Of a stretch of DNA of 64,000 nt, positions 35,191-45,500 are shown in pieces; within the stretch, counting starts at the first letter, position 1, and each line of letters starts with the position of its first letter. The position numbers and the translations under genes are program-made. Under the pieces are notes generated by a model, which saw only the letters and a list, made by a program, of their open reading frames with translations, ran no database searches and had not been told where the DNA came from. Source of the stretch: Akkermansiaceae bacterium. Lineage in GTDB: Bacteria; Verrucomicrobiota; Verrucomicrobiia; Verrucomicrobiales; Akkermansiaceae. Location: contig JAPKCM010000002.1 in NCBI GenBank assembly GCA_028822935.1, positions 62,001 to 126,000 on the forward strand, in the 5' to 3' direction.

Positions 35191-36255
35191 CTATGGCAGG
35201 ACGATCTGCTCCAGAGATTGCCCCGCGTCATCTTTACGAATGATGGCAGCGTGCTTGTTATCGATCTTGGCGAGTTGCACCACGCCCTTCCATGAGTCGA
35301 TTGTTTCGAAGGACAGCCCGGAAACTCCCGCAACGCGCTGGGTGATCGCATCGATCGTCCCAATGTCTTTGGTCGAAACCTTCATCACTCCACGCGAGCT
35401 ATTGGCCATCAGGATGAAGCCTTCGCCACCCTTCTCATAGCCGAACATGTCGAGCGGTCGGTTACGATTGCCCAACTCTGCTACCGTGCGGCCCTTCACC
35501 TTTTGATTTGGCTTCAATTTAGCCAGCGGAATGCACACCAGTGGCGTGCAGGTGTAGGACGCGATAATATTTGGCTCCCCAGCAATGTCCAAGGGCATGA
35601 AAGTCCGGATCGGCGAATGGGTTTCTTCCTTTCCGTGTGCCCCGTGATAAATCTCCAGGCTCGTCGTGCCAACGCTTCCGGTGAAGGGGTAAGCGGTCAC
35701 GCGCATGGTCGAGGCAAATTCTTCATTTGAAAGACCCGCGATGGCCAATTGACCATCGAGCCAAGCTAGATCAGTGATCGATTCCATCCGCTTATTCGCC
35801 TTTCTGCGCCCCTGCCCGGTGACCTTGTCCTCGGGCGCATTCGTGAACGAGACACTCGTCGATTTCGTTTTTGCCAAATCGACAACACTCAGCGTGCCAC
35901 CGTTCGCTCTCACCAGGACCGGAGTCTCATCGGCACCAAGCCCCCTTGAGATAGAGAGATAGCCAACACCACTTTTTGGATCAACCGCAAGGTCATTGAC
36001 CCTAATCTGATCCGCTTTGGTTCCGAGCAAAGCCGCAATTTTTTCGTCGAGTTTCTCAACCTTGAGCGCCTTGCCCTGCGGCTCGCCACTACCGACCTCA
36101 AGAGCAAACACGGCGGCCCCTTTTGCGTCGGCAGCAAAAAGAATGCCATCGGCTCCGAACTCCAAAGCGCCCAGCGATTGAGGTTGCTTGGATTCCGCCG
36201 AGGCTGTGCCTGCCAGGAGAGGTGCCAAAACAAGAGAACAGAGAAGTTGTTTCAT
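35191..36255 (-). CDS. Secreted beta-propeller-like protein, unknown function
   Basis: The start at 36255 (MKQLLCSLVLAPLLAGTASA) gives a clean signal peptide; a longer frame upstream lacks one. The 354 residues alternate short strands with Gly/Asp turns (GALEFGADGILFAADAKGAA, DLAVDPKSGVGYLSISRG, TDLAWLDGQLAIAGLSNEEF), as in a WD40/YncE-like propeller. No metal, heme or catalytic signature was recognised. It is divergent from the giant CotH gene and upstream of the SbsA-like gene on the same strand. Periplasmic binding is inferred only. Confidence 0.65.
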   Translation of the reverse strand: MKQLLCSLVLAPLLAGTASAESKQPQSLGALEFGADGILFAADAKGAAVFALEVGSGEPQGKALKVEKLDEKIAALLGTKADQIRVNDLAVDPKSGVGYLSISRGLGADETPVLVRANGGTLSVVDLAKTKSTSVSFTNAPEDKVTGQGRRKANKRMESITDLAWLDGQLAIAGLSNEEFASTMRVTAYPFTGSVGTTSLEIYHGAHGKEETHSPIRTFMPLDIAGEPNIIASYTCTPLVCIPLAKLKPNQKVKGRTVAELGNRNRPLDMFGYEKGGEGFILMANSSRGVMKVSTKDIGTIDAITQRVAGVSGLSFETIDSWKGVVQLAKIDNKHAAIIRKDDAGQSLEQIVLP

Positions 36256-36527
36256 AGGACCTATTAAACCACAACCGTTTCTGAAAGTTGCACGCCAAAT
36301 CAAATCTCGCGTTTTTTCTGACGTTGTCCCAGAAAACTGGGGGCCTCGAAAAATATAACTCACCGTCAGTGCCAATAAAGCGTTCTGCGTCTATCCAGTT
36401 TCAACTGGCATGATTTCCGATTTATATCGAATCGCGCAAAATAAAACTGCGTCATTTAGTGGATAATGCTCCAAACTGATCATGTTTTCTGCTTCAAAAG
36501 CACATGGATTGTTTTCGTATAGAGCGA
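36256..36527. promoter_or_regulatory. Divergent promoter region between the propeller-like and CotH genes
   Basis: These 272 AT-rich bases separate two divergent genes and must carry both promoters. A short dyad CCAGTTTCAACTGG occurs near 36396-36409 (CCAGTT/AACTGG). No clean sigma70 or sigma54 site was found. Confidence 0.3.
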
Positions 36528-39500
36528 ATGGGCCGCATTCTAGCTTCGCTAGTTTTACTGATCGCCACCCTGCCAGCTCGGGCAAGCCTCACCCTCTACG
36601 ATCAAGCGATCACTGCGGATGAAGCCGGAGTTGGCCCAATCCCAACTGCCAAATTAGTTTCTGCCGTCACTCTGAATGGATCCAATAGCAGCCTCTTTAA
36701 CTTTGGAACAGTCTCGGGAGCATCGACATGCGAATTCATTGTCGAAGGGAACCCTACGACCGGCGGTCGGGATGGCTTTCTCGCTGTCGGTTCCAATTCC
36801 TCCAGCAGTTTGCGCTACGAACAGTGGGACGACAGCGGGCAGTTGGGATTCACACAGAGTGGAGTCGCTGACTACAGCTTCAGCCCTCTTGTCCTTTCCC
36901 CAATCGAGGCAACCCACGTTGCCTATGTGTGGGACGGAGATGGAAGAATGGACCTCTATCTTGACGGAACCCAGGTTGGACAAAAGACCGCCGTTGCCAG
37001 CTCTTTCGGCATGCCAACAGGGGCGGGGTCTCTAGGAAACAACGCAGGAGGAACCGAAGGAATGGTCGGCACGATTCACCGGGTGACCGTTTACAATCAA
37101 GCTCTTTCCAGCGACGACATCGTGCGGCATTCCAATGCCTACAACGAAGTTCTCGAGCCACCGGTGATCGAAAGCTTCACGGCATCGCCCGAGGCCTTTC
37201 TTTCCCCGGGGAATTCCACCCTGAACTGGACCGTCACCGGAGCTGACTCGGTCTCGATCAATGGCACGGATGTCACAGCGCAAAGTCAATTCATCGTCTC
37301 TCCGGGCTCTACAACCGACTACATCCTAACAGCCACAAACGACGATGGTCCCGTCACGCAAGATGTCACCGTGACAGTAAACCCGGCACCTCTCATTACT
37401 TCTTTCACTTCCGACCGAAGCACCATTAACACTGGGGAAAGTGTCACGATTTCATGGTCTACTGACTTCGCCACCACCTGGTCTATCAGTCCGGCTCCCG
37501 GAGATGTCACGGGGCAAACCACAAACGGCAACGGCTCGCTCAGCGTTTCTCCCGAAGGCACCACCACTTATACTTTGACCGCAGGAAGTGCCTTTGGTTC
37601 GGAGACTTCCGAGACCACCGTGAACGTCGCGATGGTTGCCAACCATCCTGTCATTTCAGAGTTCATGGCTGAGAATAAATCCGGCCTGATGGACGCCGAC
37701 GGAGATTTCTCGGACTGGATTGAGATCTTCAACCCAACGGGATTCATCGTGGATCTGGGGTCATTTTTCCTGACAGACGATGCCACAGATCTGAGCAAGT
37801 GGCCTTTCGAACCACTAACCTTGGAACCAGGCGAGAGAGCGATCGTCTTTGCCTCCGGTAAAGGTGTGAACGGACCAGCCGGGGAAATTCACACCAACTT
37901 TAAATTGAGCGCAGGGGGAGAATATCTCGCACTCATTACCGACGGAGGAAGCACCATTTTGCAGGAGTTTGCACCGACCTACCCTGCTTTGAGTGCTGGT
38001 GTTTCTTACGGAATCCTCGCGGGAGATTTATCGACTGCCCGGGTGCTTGGGAGCTCTACTCCCGGCCAATTCAATGACGCCTCAATGCCCGCGCCATCGG
38101 AGGTAACGTTCTCGCATGGCAGTCAGACCTTCACCGGAATATTGAGCGTTACCTTGGCCACCGAATCTGCCGGAGTGGTGATTTATTACACGACTGATGG
38201 CAGCACTCCATCCGCTGGAAGCAGTAACCTTTACTCCTCACCAGTCAACATCAACACAACGACTTACTTACGCGCCATCGCAGTTCGGGAAGGCGTCAAT
38301 GGAGCAGTCACTGGAGAGAGCTACATCCGACTTGCGGCCGATCTGGCAAACTACGAATCTGATCTTCCCCTCATGGTGATCGATAATTTTGGGGCCGGAC
38401 AGGTGCCCGCAAAAGGATGGAGCGGAACCGGCTCCGGGGTTCAACAAGTGGCACGCCAAAGTGCGGTCTGGGCCACTTTCGATCGCAACGAAACGACAGG
38501 AATGGCAGCCTTAGCCGACAGCCCGCAAATGATCAGCCGCACGGGAATCAGAGGTCGTGGAGCCTTCTCCAGCACCTGGTCACAGAAGCCCTTTAGTGTG
38601 GAAGTCTGGGACGAGACCCAAAACGAAAAAGAGATCGATGTCCTCGGCATGCCGGCCCACTCCGACTGGGTCCTCTACTACCCGGATACCGACGATAACA
38701 AAGACCCCTCCATGATGTTCAACACCTTCATGTATGACTTGAGCAACAATATGGGGCGCTATGCCACCCGGATCCGATGGGTCGAGGCCTTCGTCAATAC
38801 CAATGGCGGTGACCTGACGCTGGCTGATCGACGCGGTGTTTATGCCATCTTTGAAAAAGTCTCCCGTGGTGATGATCGACTTGAATTTGACAAGCTGAGT
38901 GAAGATGGAACCTCCGGCGGTTGGCTGCTGGGCCTCAATCGTATGGACTCTGTTCCTCTTGGCGGATTCCCCGCTGAAAATGGCGCGACCCGCCCTCAAT
39001 TATTCCACACCCGGGGACCAAATCGGGTCTCCCAGACGTCACCCAACAATGCCGGAGGAGGCGATGACATTCCGAGACAAAGCAACGGTTTTCTCAATTT
39101 TGACAATCCTAACGGCTACCGAATCACTCCGACTCAGCGGTCTGCCATTGAAGATTGGTTTGCTACCTTTGAAGACGTTCTTTACGACAATGCTCAATGG
39201 TTGGACCCGGTCGATGGCTACCAGAAGTATCTCGATGCTGAAGATTTCGTGGAATACTTCATCTTCAATAACCTGAGCCGAAATGGCGACGGCATGTTGA
39301 TTAGTATGTTCCCCTGGAAGGGTGACGATGACAAACTACGGATGGGCCCAGCCTGGGATTACAACTGGAGCAGCTACTACATCGGTGGCGGCCCCACCGG
39401 GACTTTCCGGCATCGCGGTGACCGTCTGTGGTATGACCGCCTTTTCGACGATCCTGACTTCGAGCAACTCTACGTTGACCGCTGGTTTCATCATCGTGAT

Positions 39501-41426
39501 CGTGCCATGAGCAATGCCGGGATACAGGGCGTCGTCGATGGGCAAGCTGCCGAAATCGGAGCGACAAGAGCGATCCGCCAAGGATATTCCAGCGAAGCGG
39601 ATTGGATGGGTGAACTGACAACGATGAAAAATTGGCTCACCACTCGGGCCGATTGGTATGACGATCAATTTACCCCTCGCCCCGTCTACAATCAAACTGG
39701 CGGCGAAGTGCCCGGTGGCTTTGTCGTCGCCTTTTCGCCTCCGCCCGGATTGATCTACTTCACCACAGATGGTAGCGATCCCCGGGCTCCCGGAGGAAGC
39801 CTCTCTCCCTCCGCCCAACAATTCGACGGCGGAGCTCTTCTCACAAAAGTGGTGGGAGAAGGGGATGCGGTGAGAGTCATCATCCCAAGCGCAATCACTC
39901 CTACTTCCGGCCTCAGTTGGACCTTGGCTGGATTCAACGATTCAACGTGGATGTCGGGAGCTACCGGAGTGGGATACGATCGGGTTTCCACCTACGATTC
40001 ACACATCAGTCTCGATCTGGACGACACGATGGATGGCGAAAATACCTCGGCCTATCTCAGGCTCGAATTCAATCTCGACGATGCCTCAGTCTACGATGTT
40101 ATGAGATTGAAAATGAAATATGACGATGGGTTCATCGCTTATCTCAATGGAGTTCCCATCGCCCAGGAAAATGCTCCCGGCAACCCAGTTTGGAATTCAG
40201 ATGCGACTGCCGGACATACCGACGGAGAAGCCGTTAACTTTGTCACATTTGAGGTCAACGGTCAGATTGGAAATCTCGTCGATGGAACAAACGTTCTCGC
40301 CATCCACGGTTTGAATGACGGTATCGGAAGCTCCGATTTCCTCATCACTCCGGAACTTGAAGTGGGACAGTCAACAGTCTCCGATGGGCTCACTCTCACC
40401 GAATCAATGCTCATCACGGCTCGCACTCTCGATGGTTCAGATTGGAGCGCTCCGGCCGAGGCATACTTTCTCGTTGATACCGTTCCGGCCAACGCAAGCA
40501 ACCTGGTCATCTCTGAGCTTCACTACCGTCCTGCCGATGTGGATGCTTCTGAAATGACAGCTGGATTCACGGATCGGGACGACTTTGAATTCCTCGAGCT
40601 CATGAACAGCGGAACCCAAACGATTGATCTCAGTGGTGTCAAATTCATCACTGGAATCACTTTCGATTTTGCCACCGCCGGACTGAGAACACTTGAGCCG
40701 GGAGCCCGCCTTTTGATCGTGAATGATCTCGCAGCATTCCAACAACGATACGGAATGGCCTTCTCAAATCAAATTGCGGGCGAATACACAGGGAACCTCA
40801 GTAACGACGGTGAACTGATCACTATGGTCGATGCATCGGGCACCCCCATTCATTCATTCACTTACAATGATCAATTGCCTTGGCCGGAAGGACCGGATGG
40901 CGATGGCTTCACTCTCGTTCTGATCGATCCATCTCAGCAGCTTGTTCCGGACCACGCGGCCCCCGCGAGCTGGCGTGCCAGCGGGACAGTGGGTGGCTCA
41001 CCAGGTGAGTCCAATAGTAGCACCTATGAGTCCTGGAGAATCGCCAACGGACTCCCGATCCGCGAAATCGATCCTGATCCGGACAAAGACGAGCGCGACA
41101 ACTTGCTCGAATATTTTGAAGGCACCGATCCAAATACTTCGGATTATTCCTCGGTTGCTGTTAATGTTGAAACGTTGGTTGTTGGCGGATTTTCTGACGA
41201 ATACATCGTCTTCCGTTTCCGTCGTAATCTTGCGGCAGAGGGTGTCACCATGATTCCCCAAGTTTCAGATGATCTTGATAGCTGGTTACAAGGACCAGCC
41301 AACATTGTCCTTCATGGTCGGGAACGACTCGATGATTTCCACGAGACTGTCATATTCCGTTCTACTGCTCCGCCAGGAAATCAGCGACATAAGTTCGGAA
41401 GACTCCAATTGGAACTGCAACGATAG
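36528..41426 (+). CDS. Giant secreted CotH-kinase protein with LamG, Ig, lamin-tail and chitobiase modules
   Basis: The 1,632-residue protein begins with signal MGRILASLVLLIATLPARAS. In order it has a LamG-like domain (LRYEQWDDSGQLGFTQSGV), two PKD/Ig-like repeats (IESFTASPE, ITSFTSDRS), a lamin-tail domain (ISEFMAENKSGLMDADGDFS), and a chitobiase/CBM-like repeat (YYTTDGSTPSAG). A CotH kinase core follows (RGRGAFSSTWSQKPF, VYAIFEKVSRGDDRLEF, RMGPAWDYNW), then a second lamin-tail (ISELHYRPADVDASEM) and an EF-hand-like linker DPDPDKDERDN. CotH proteins phosphorylate spore-coat proteins; in Verrucomicrobia they are large surface proteins of unknown target. The 36504 start adds eight non-signal residues. 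The LamG module is duplicated in the neighbouring PEP-CTERM gene. Confidence 0.9.
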   Translation: MGRILASLVLLIATLPARASLTLYDQAITADEAGVGPIPTAKLVSAVTLNGSNSSLFNFGTVSGASTCEFIVEGNPTTGGRDGFLAVGSNSSSSLRYEQWDDSGQLGFTQSGVADYSFSPLVLSPIEATHVAYVWDGDGRMDLYLDGTQVGQKTAVASSFGMPTGAGSLGNNAGGTEGMVGTIHRVTVYNQALSSDDIVRHSNAYNEVLEPPVIESFTASPEAFLSPGNSTLNWTVTGADSVSINGTDVTAQSQFIVSPGSTTDYILTATNDDGPVTQDVTVTVNPAPLITSFTSDRSTINTGESVTISWSTDFATTWSISPAPGDVTGQTTNGNGSLSVSPEGTTTYTLTAGSAFGSETSETTVNVAMVANHPVISEFMAENKSGLMDADGDFSDWIEIFNPTGFIVDLGSFFLTDDATDLSKWPFEPLTLEPGERAIVFASGKGVNGPAGEIHTNFKLSAGGEYLALITDGGSTILQEFAPTYPALSAGVSYGILAGDLSTARVLGSSTPGQFNDASMPAPSEVTFSHGSQTFTGILSVTLATESAGVVIYYTTDGSTPSAGSSNLYSSPVNINTTTYLRAIAVREGVNGAVTGESYIRLAADLANYESDLPLMVIDNFGAGQVPAKGWSGTGSGVQQVARQSAVWATFDRNETTGMAALADSPQMISRTGIRGRGAFSSTWSQKPFSVEVWDETQNEKEIDVLGMPAHSDWVLYYPDTDDNKDPSMMFNTFMYDLSNNMGRYATRIRWVEAFVNTNGGDLTLADRRGVYAIFEKVSRGDDRLEFDKLSEDGTSGGWLLGLNRMDSVPLGGFPAENGATRPQLFHTRGPNRVSQTSPNNAGGGDDIPRQSNGFLNFDNPNGYRITPTQRSAIEDWFATFEDVLYDNAQWLDPVDGYQKYLDAEDFVEYFIFNNLSRNGDGMLISMFPWKGDDDKLRMGPAWDYNWSSYYIGGGPTGTFRHRGDRLWYDRLFDDPDFEQLYVDRWFHHRDRAMSNAGIQGVVDGQAAEIGATRAIRQGYSSEADWMGELTTMKNWLTTRADWYDDQFTPRPVYNQTGGEVPGGFVVAFSPPPGLIYFTTDGSDPRAPGGSLSPSAQQFDGGALLTKVVGEGDAVRVIIPSAITPTSGLSWTLAGFNDSTWMSGATGVGYDRVSTYDSHISLDLDDTMDGENTSAYLRLEFNLDDASVYDVMRLKMKYDDGFIAYLNGVPIAQENAPGNPVWNSDATAGHTDGEAVNFVTFEVNGQIGNLVDGTNVLAIHGLNDGIGSSDFLITPELEVGQSTVSDGLTLTESMLITARTLDGSDWSAPAEAYFLVDTVPANASNLVISELHYRPADVDASEMTAGFTDRDDFEFLELMNSGTQTIDLSGVKFITGITFDFATAGLRTLEPGARLLIVNDLAAFQQRYGMAFSNQIAGEYTGNLSNDGELITMVDASGTPIHSFTYNDQLPWPEGPDGDGFTLVLIDPSQQLVPDHAAPASWRASGTVGGSPGESNSSTYESWRIANGLPIREIDPDPDKDERDNLLEYFEGTDPNTSDYSSVAVNVETLVVGGFSDEYIVFRFRRNLAAEGVTMIPQVSDDLDSWLQGPANIVLHGRERLDDFHETVIFRSTAPPGNQRHKFGRLQLELQR

Positions 41427-41600
41427 AGGACCCTTTCCTCCGCTCAGAAGGACAAAGCAGAAGCCGCGAGATCCGAAGGCGAAAAGCCGGCAGATTGAAT
41501 TTCAGTGTTCCCATTTCGCCACGGAGGCACTCCAACCGTGACTTCTTCGAGGACGAGACGGACGCTTTCCCAGTCGATGAGGTGCGCTATGAAATTTTCG

Positions 41601-41640
41601 AAAGAAAAAGACCGTCATGCATTGGTGATGCATGACGGTC
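41601..41640 (-). terminator. Rho-independent terminator after the LamG PEP-CTERM gene
   Basis: On the minus strand a perfect 13-base stem GACCGTCATGCAT/ATGCATGACGGTC with a five-base loop is followed by TTTTTCTTT, 30 bases past the stop. Confidence 0.92.
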
Positions 41641-41670
41641 TGAATTGGAAAAGGTGGTGTCCAGAGACAA

Positions 41671-42357
41671 TTAACGACGGCGTCGTAATAGTGCGAGTCC
41701 AGCAAGTCCGGCAAGGGCAATACTAGATGGCTCGGGAACTCCAGTCCAAGCAGCGGAGTGCGATGCGATCACTCCGTTACTTAGGGCGCTATCGAAGGTG
41801 GTGACTCGGGAGATAGTTCCGACCATTCCTTCCGATATGGCCGCGTTGTTCCCAAGAGATCCGGCACCAGTGGGCATTGCAAAGGCTGCTCCAGCGATGG
41901 AGTCTGTCGGGACGCCATTGATTAAGAGGTCCATTGTGCCGGTGGCATCTGTCCAGCGGTAGGCAAGGTGAGTATCGGCAGTCGGGGATGCGGCGCCAGC
42001 TGCCGTAAAGGTGTTGTCAGCAACTCCTGCCGTGGTGAAACCAAGCTGACCAGTGTCATCCCATTGCTCGTAACGTAGGCTGTTACCGGCATTCTCACCA
42101 ACCGCCAAGTAGCCGTCTCGACCACCTGCAGCAGGATCTCCTGAAACAATGAATTCAAAGGTAGCGTCGCCACTGATGGCTCCGAAGTCAAAGGCCACGC
42201 TGTTGCTGCCATCGAGTGCTGAGCTGACTGCGGTAGTCCGGGAGACGAAGTCTGAGCCTGCGATAGCGGAATCATAGTCGAGGAGGCTAGCTCCCTGAAG
42301 GGAACTCGTCGCCAACACCAATACAGAGAGACCTGTCGCGAATCGTGTGTTTTTCAT
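41671..42357 (-). CDS. PEP-CTERM protein with LamG-like domain
   Basis: A signal peptide (residues 1-23, ending SLQGA) leads into one LamG/concanavalin-like domain: FDFGAISGDATFEFIVSGD, LRYEQWDDTGQLGFTTAGV, then MPTGAGSLGNN and ISRVTTFDSAL. The end is a PEP-CTERM signal (VPEPS, hydrophobic helix, RRRR). The LamG part is clearly paralogous to that at the N-terminus of the giant CotH protein next door; many residues agree in register. It is exported and probably exosortase-processed. It is convergent with the CotH gene and divergent from the VCBS gene. Confidence 0.92.
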   Translation of the reverse strand: MKNTRFATGLSVLVLATSSLQGASLLDYDSAIAGSDFVSRTTAVSSALDGSNSVAFDFGAISGDATFEFIVSGDPAAGGRDGYLAVGENAGNSLRYEQWDDTGQLGFTTAGVADNTFTAAGAASPTADTHLAYRWTDATGTMDLLINGVPTDSIAGAAFAMPTGAGSLGNNAAISEGMVGTISRVTTFDSALSNGVIASHSAAWTGVPEPSSIALAGLAGLALLRRRR

Positions 42358-42540
42358 ATTCTGTTTATTGTTTAGTTTATCTCGAGCGGGTGGGTGGTTA
42401 AACGCCTCCCACTAATTCAACGAGGATTGAACCGTGTTATGGGGGATTGGAAAAGGAAAATATTAGCGTTTATGTGCGAGGCCTCATTTTTTTACGTTTT
42501 CGATTCCGTGTTGATGAGGTATTTTTTCAGAAATAAACTA

Positions 42541-45500
42541 ATGAATTACGTCCTTTTCACGATTTGTTTACTTGGGTTGCCATCAATGATGGCTGCTCCA
42601 TTGCCTTTTGGTGAGGTCATGCCAATAGTGGGAAAGCTCGGAGTTAGCACACATTTTAGTGAATTGTCTCCCGAAGCGTCTGGTGTCGATTTTACCAATG
42701 CGTGGAAGGCACCCCGTGATTTTGAGAGAGCTTTGTCTCTCTCCTTTGGAGCAGGAGGGGTGGCGATCGGTGATTACGATGGCGATGGATTGCCCGACCT
42801 GTATTTGACGAGGCCCTTTGATGGTGGTCGACTCTATCGCAATCTGGGTGGCTTCAAATTTGAGGATGTCACGGAGGACTGCGGCTTGGGCGGTGAGGAA
42901 TTTTGGCAAGCCTCACCGAGTCTTGCCGACATCGATGGGGACGGTGATCTGGACCTCTATGTCTGTGCTTTTAATGCCGCCAATCGATTGTATCTCAACG
43001 AGGGTGGCGTCTTTCGTGAGTGCGCCAAGGAAGCGGGGCTCAATTTTAAGGGGTTCAGCGTCAACATGGCTTTTGCTGACTATGATTTGGATGGTGATCT
43101 GGATGGCTATCTGCTTACAAATCGACCGTTTTCTCCGGAGGATTCCTTGAGTGTGACAGATCGGGCAACTGCGAATCGGGTATACCGGCAGCTCAGAAAG
43201 GATGCCGAGGGAAATTTTGTCATGCCGGAGCATTTACGGGAAATTTTTGACCTAAAATGGAACCCGGAAGGGCAAATGCAGATGTTTATCAAATCGGGGC
43301 AATACGATCATCTTTACCGCAATGACGGACCAAGCGAGGAGGGCGGGGTTCCCTATTTTACTGATGTTACATCAGCAGCAGGTCTGCGAGATAATGGCAT
43401 GGGGCTTTCTGCCACTTGGTTTGATTTTGACGCTGACGGATTCCCTGACCTCTATGTTGCCAACGACTATTATGGAGCGGACCATCTCTACCGAAATTCA
43501 GGCGATGGAACCTTTGTCGAAGTGACCAAGGAGGCTTTGCCTCACACTCCTTGGTATTCCATGGGGTCCAATTTTGCGGACCTGAACAATGACGGTCTGT
43601 TGGATTTCATGGGATCCGACATGATGGGAACCAGTCACTTTAGGCAGAAGATCGGGATGGGCGATATGAGCAGAAATGCCTGGTTTCTAGATCACGCCAT
43701 GCCCAGGCAATACATGCGCAATGCCGTTTATGTGAATACCGGGTTGGGCCGTTTTATGGAGGCCGCGCAAATGACCGGTCTTGCCAAATCTGATTGGACA
43801 TGGGCCTTGAAATTTGGGGATTTGGACAATGACGGCCATGTTGATTTGTTCATTGGGAATGGCATGACAGGTGATTTTTTTAACAGTGATATTACCGAGG
43901 CTCGAAGAAATGGAACTTATCTTCCCGATGGGGTGGATGAGGAAAGACCTGAGCCCAAAAGGGATACTAATCTGGCCTTCCGAAATCTGGGTGATCTGGA
44001 GTTTGAGAACGTCGGAGAGAGCTGGGGATTAGACAAAGCCGCGGCTAGCTTTGGGGCCGCTATGGGTGATCTTGATGGCGATGGCGATCTTGATATTATC
44101 GTCAATAATTTTGAGGACCCCGTAAGTATCTATCGAAATGATTCCTCGAACGGAAACCACCGAGTGAAGATCCGTCTGGCGGGAAAAAAGAACCGTTATG
44201 GGATTGGGGCAACATTAAAAGCCACGATGGAAGATGGCAGCATCCTGACCCGCTATCTCACTCTGTCGCGCGGATTTTATGCCTCGGACGAACCCATCGT
44301 TCACTTTGGATTGGGCGAGAATGCCGTCATCAACGAATTACAAATCGCATGGCCGGGTGGGGTCACGCAAAATTTCACAGATGTTCCGGCAGATCGGTTC
44401 TATACCATTACCGAACCCGCTAAAGGTGATCCGGAGGATGCGGAGAAGATCGTACCTTTATACCTCGAAAAGGAGAGGGCTCCGGGCGGGAAGCATTTTG
44501 AGATCGTTTTCAACGATTTTGAACGTCAGCCGCTATTACCTTTCAAGCATTCGCAACTTGGGCCGGGGGTGGCGTGGGGGGATGTTGATGGAGATGGAGA
44601 TGATGACCTATTTATGGGGGGAGGGCGTGGCTTTTCCGGACGCTTGTATTTTAACGAAAAGGGAAAATTTGTCGATCGGACGCCGGCCTGTTTCACTGAG
44701 CACAAGGGTTGCGAGGATATGGCACCCTTGTTTGTCGATGTCGATGGCGATGGCGATCGGGATGTTTATCTCGTAAGTGGAGGGGTGGAATGTGAGCCTG
44801 GTGCGGCTGTTCTGGCTGACCGTTTATATTTGAATGACGGTAAAGGAGAGTTTGCCAAATCTCCGCCGTCGGCACTCCCGCCGACGAAAGACAGTGGCAG
44901 TGTGGCTTGTGCCGCGGATTTTGATCGCGATGGGGACATCGATATTTTTGTCGGGGGTCGAGTCATTCCAGGCCGCTATCCTGAAGTTCCAACGAGCCAT
45001 CTTCTGCTGAACGATGGGAAGGGCAATTTCGTCGAAGCTGCTTCTGAATCATTATCCCAAACCGGATTGGTCACGAGTGCCCTCTGGTCGGATGTTGATC
45101 AGGATGGGTGGATCGATCTTTTAGTGACCCATGAATGGGGGCCGGTGAAGGTATTTCAAAATCAGCAAGGTAAGTTGGTTGATACCACTAATGAGAGTGG
45201 CGTTGGGAATCTCCTTGGTTGGTGGAATAGCATTGCGGCAGGAGATGTTGATGCGGATGGTGACCTTGATTATGCCGTTGGAAACGTCGGGCTGAATTCA
45301 AAGTATCATGCCTCGGAGGGGCATCCGGTTCTTCTCTACTACGGAGATATGGACGGGGCGGGGCGGCCCCGCATCGTGGAAGCTGAGTTTGAAGGGGAAA
45401 CTCTTTATCCGGTGAGGGGGCGTAGTTGCTCTAGCAATGCCATGCCGGGATTAAAAAAGAAGTTTCCGACCTTCAAGGATTTCGCGATCGCTCCGCTGAA

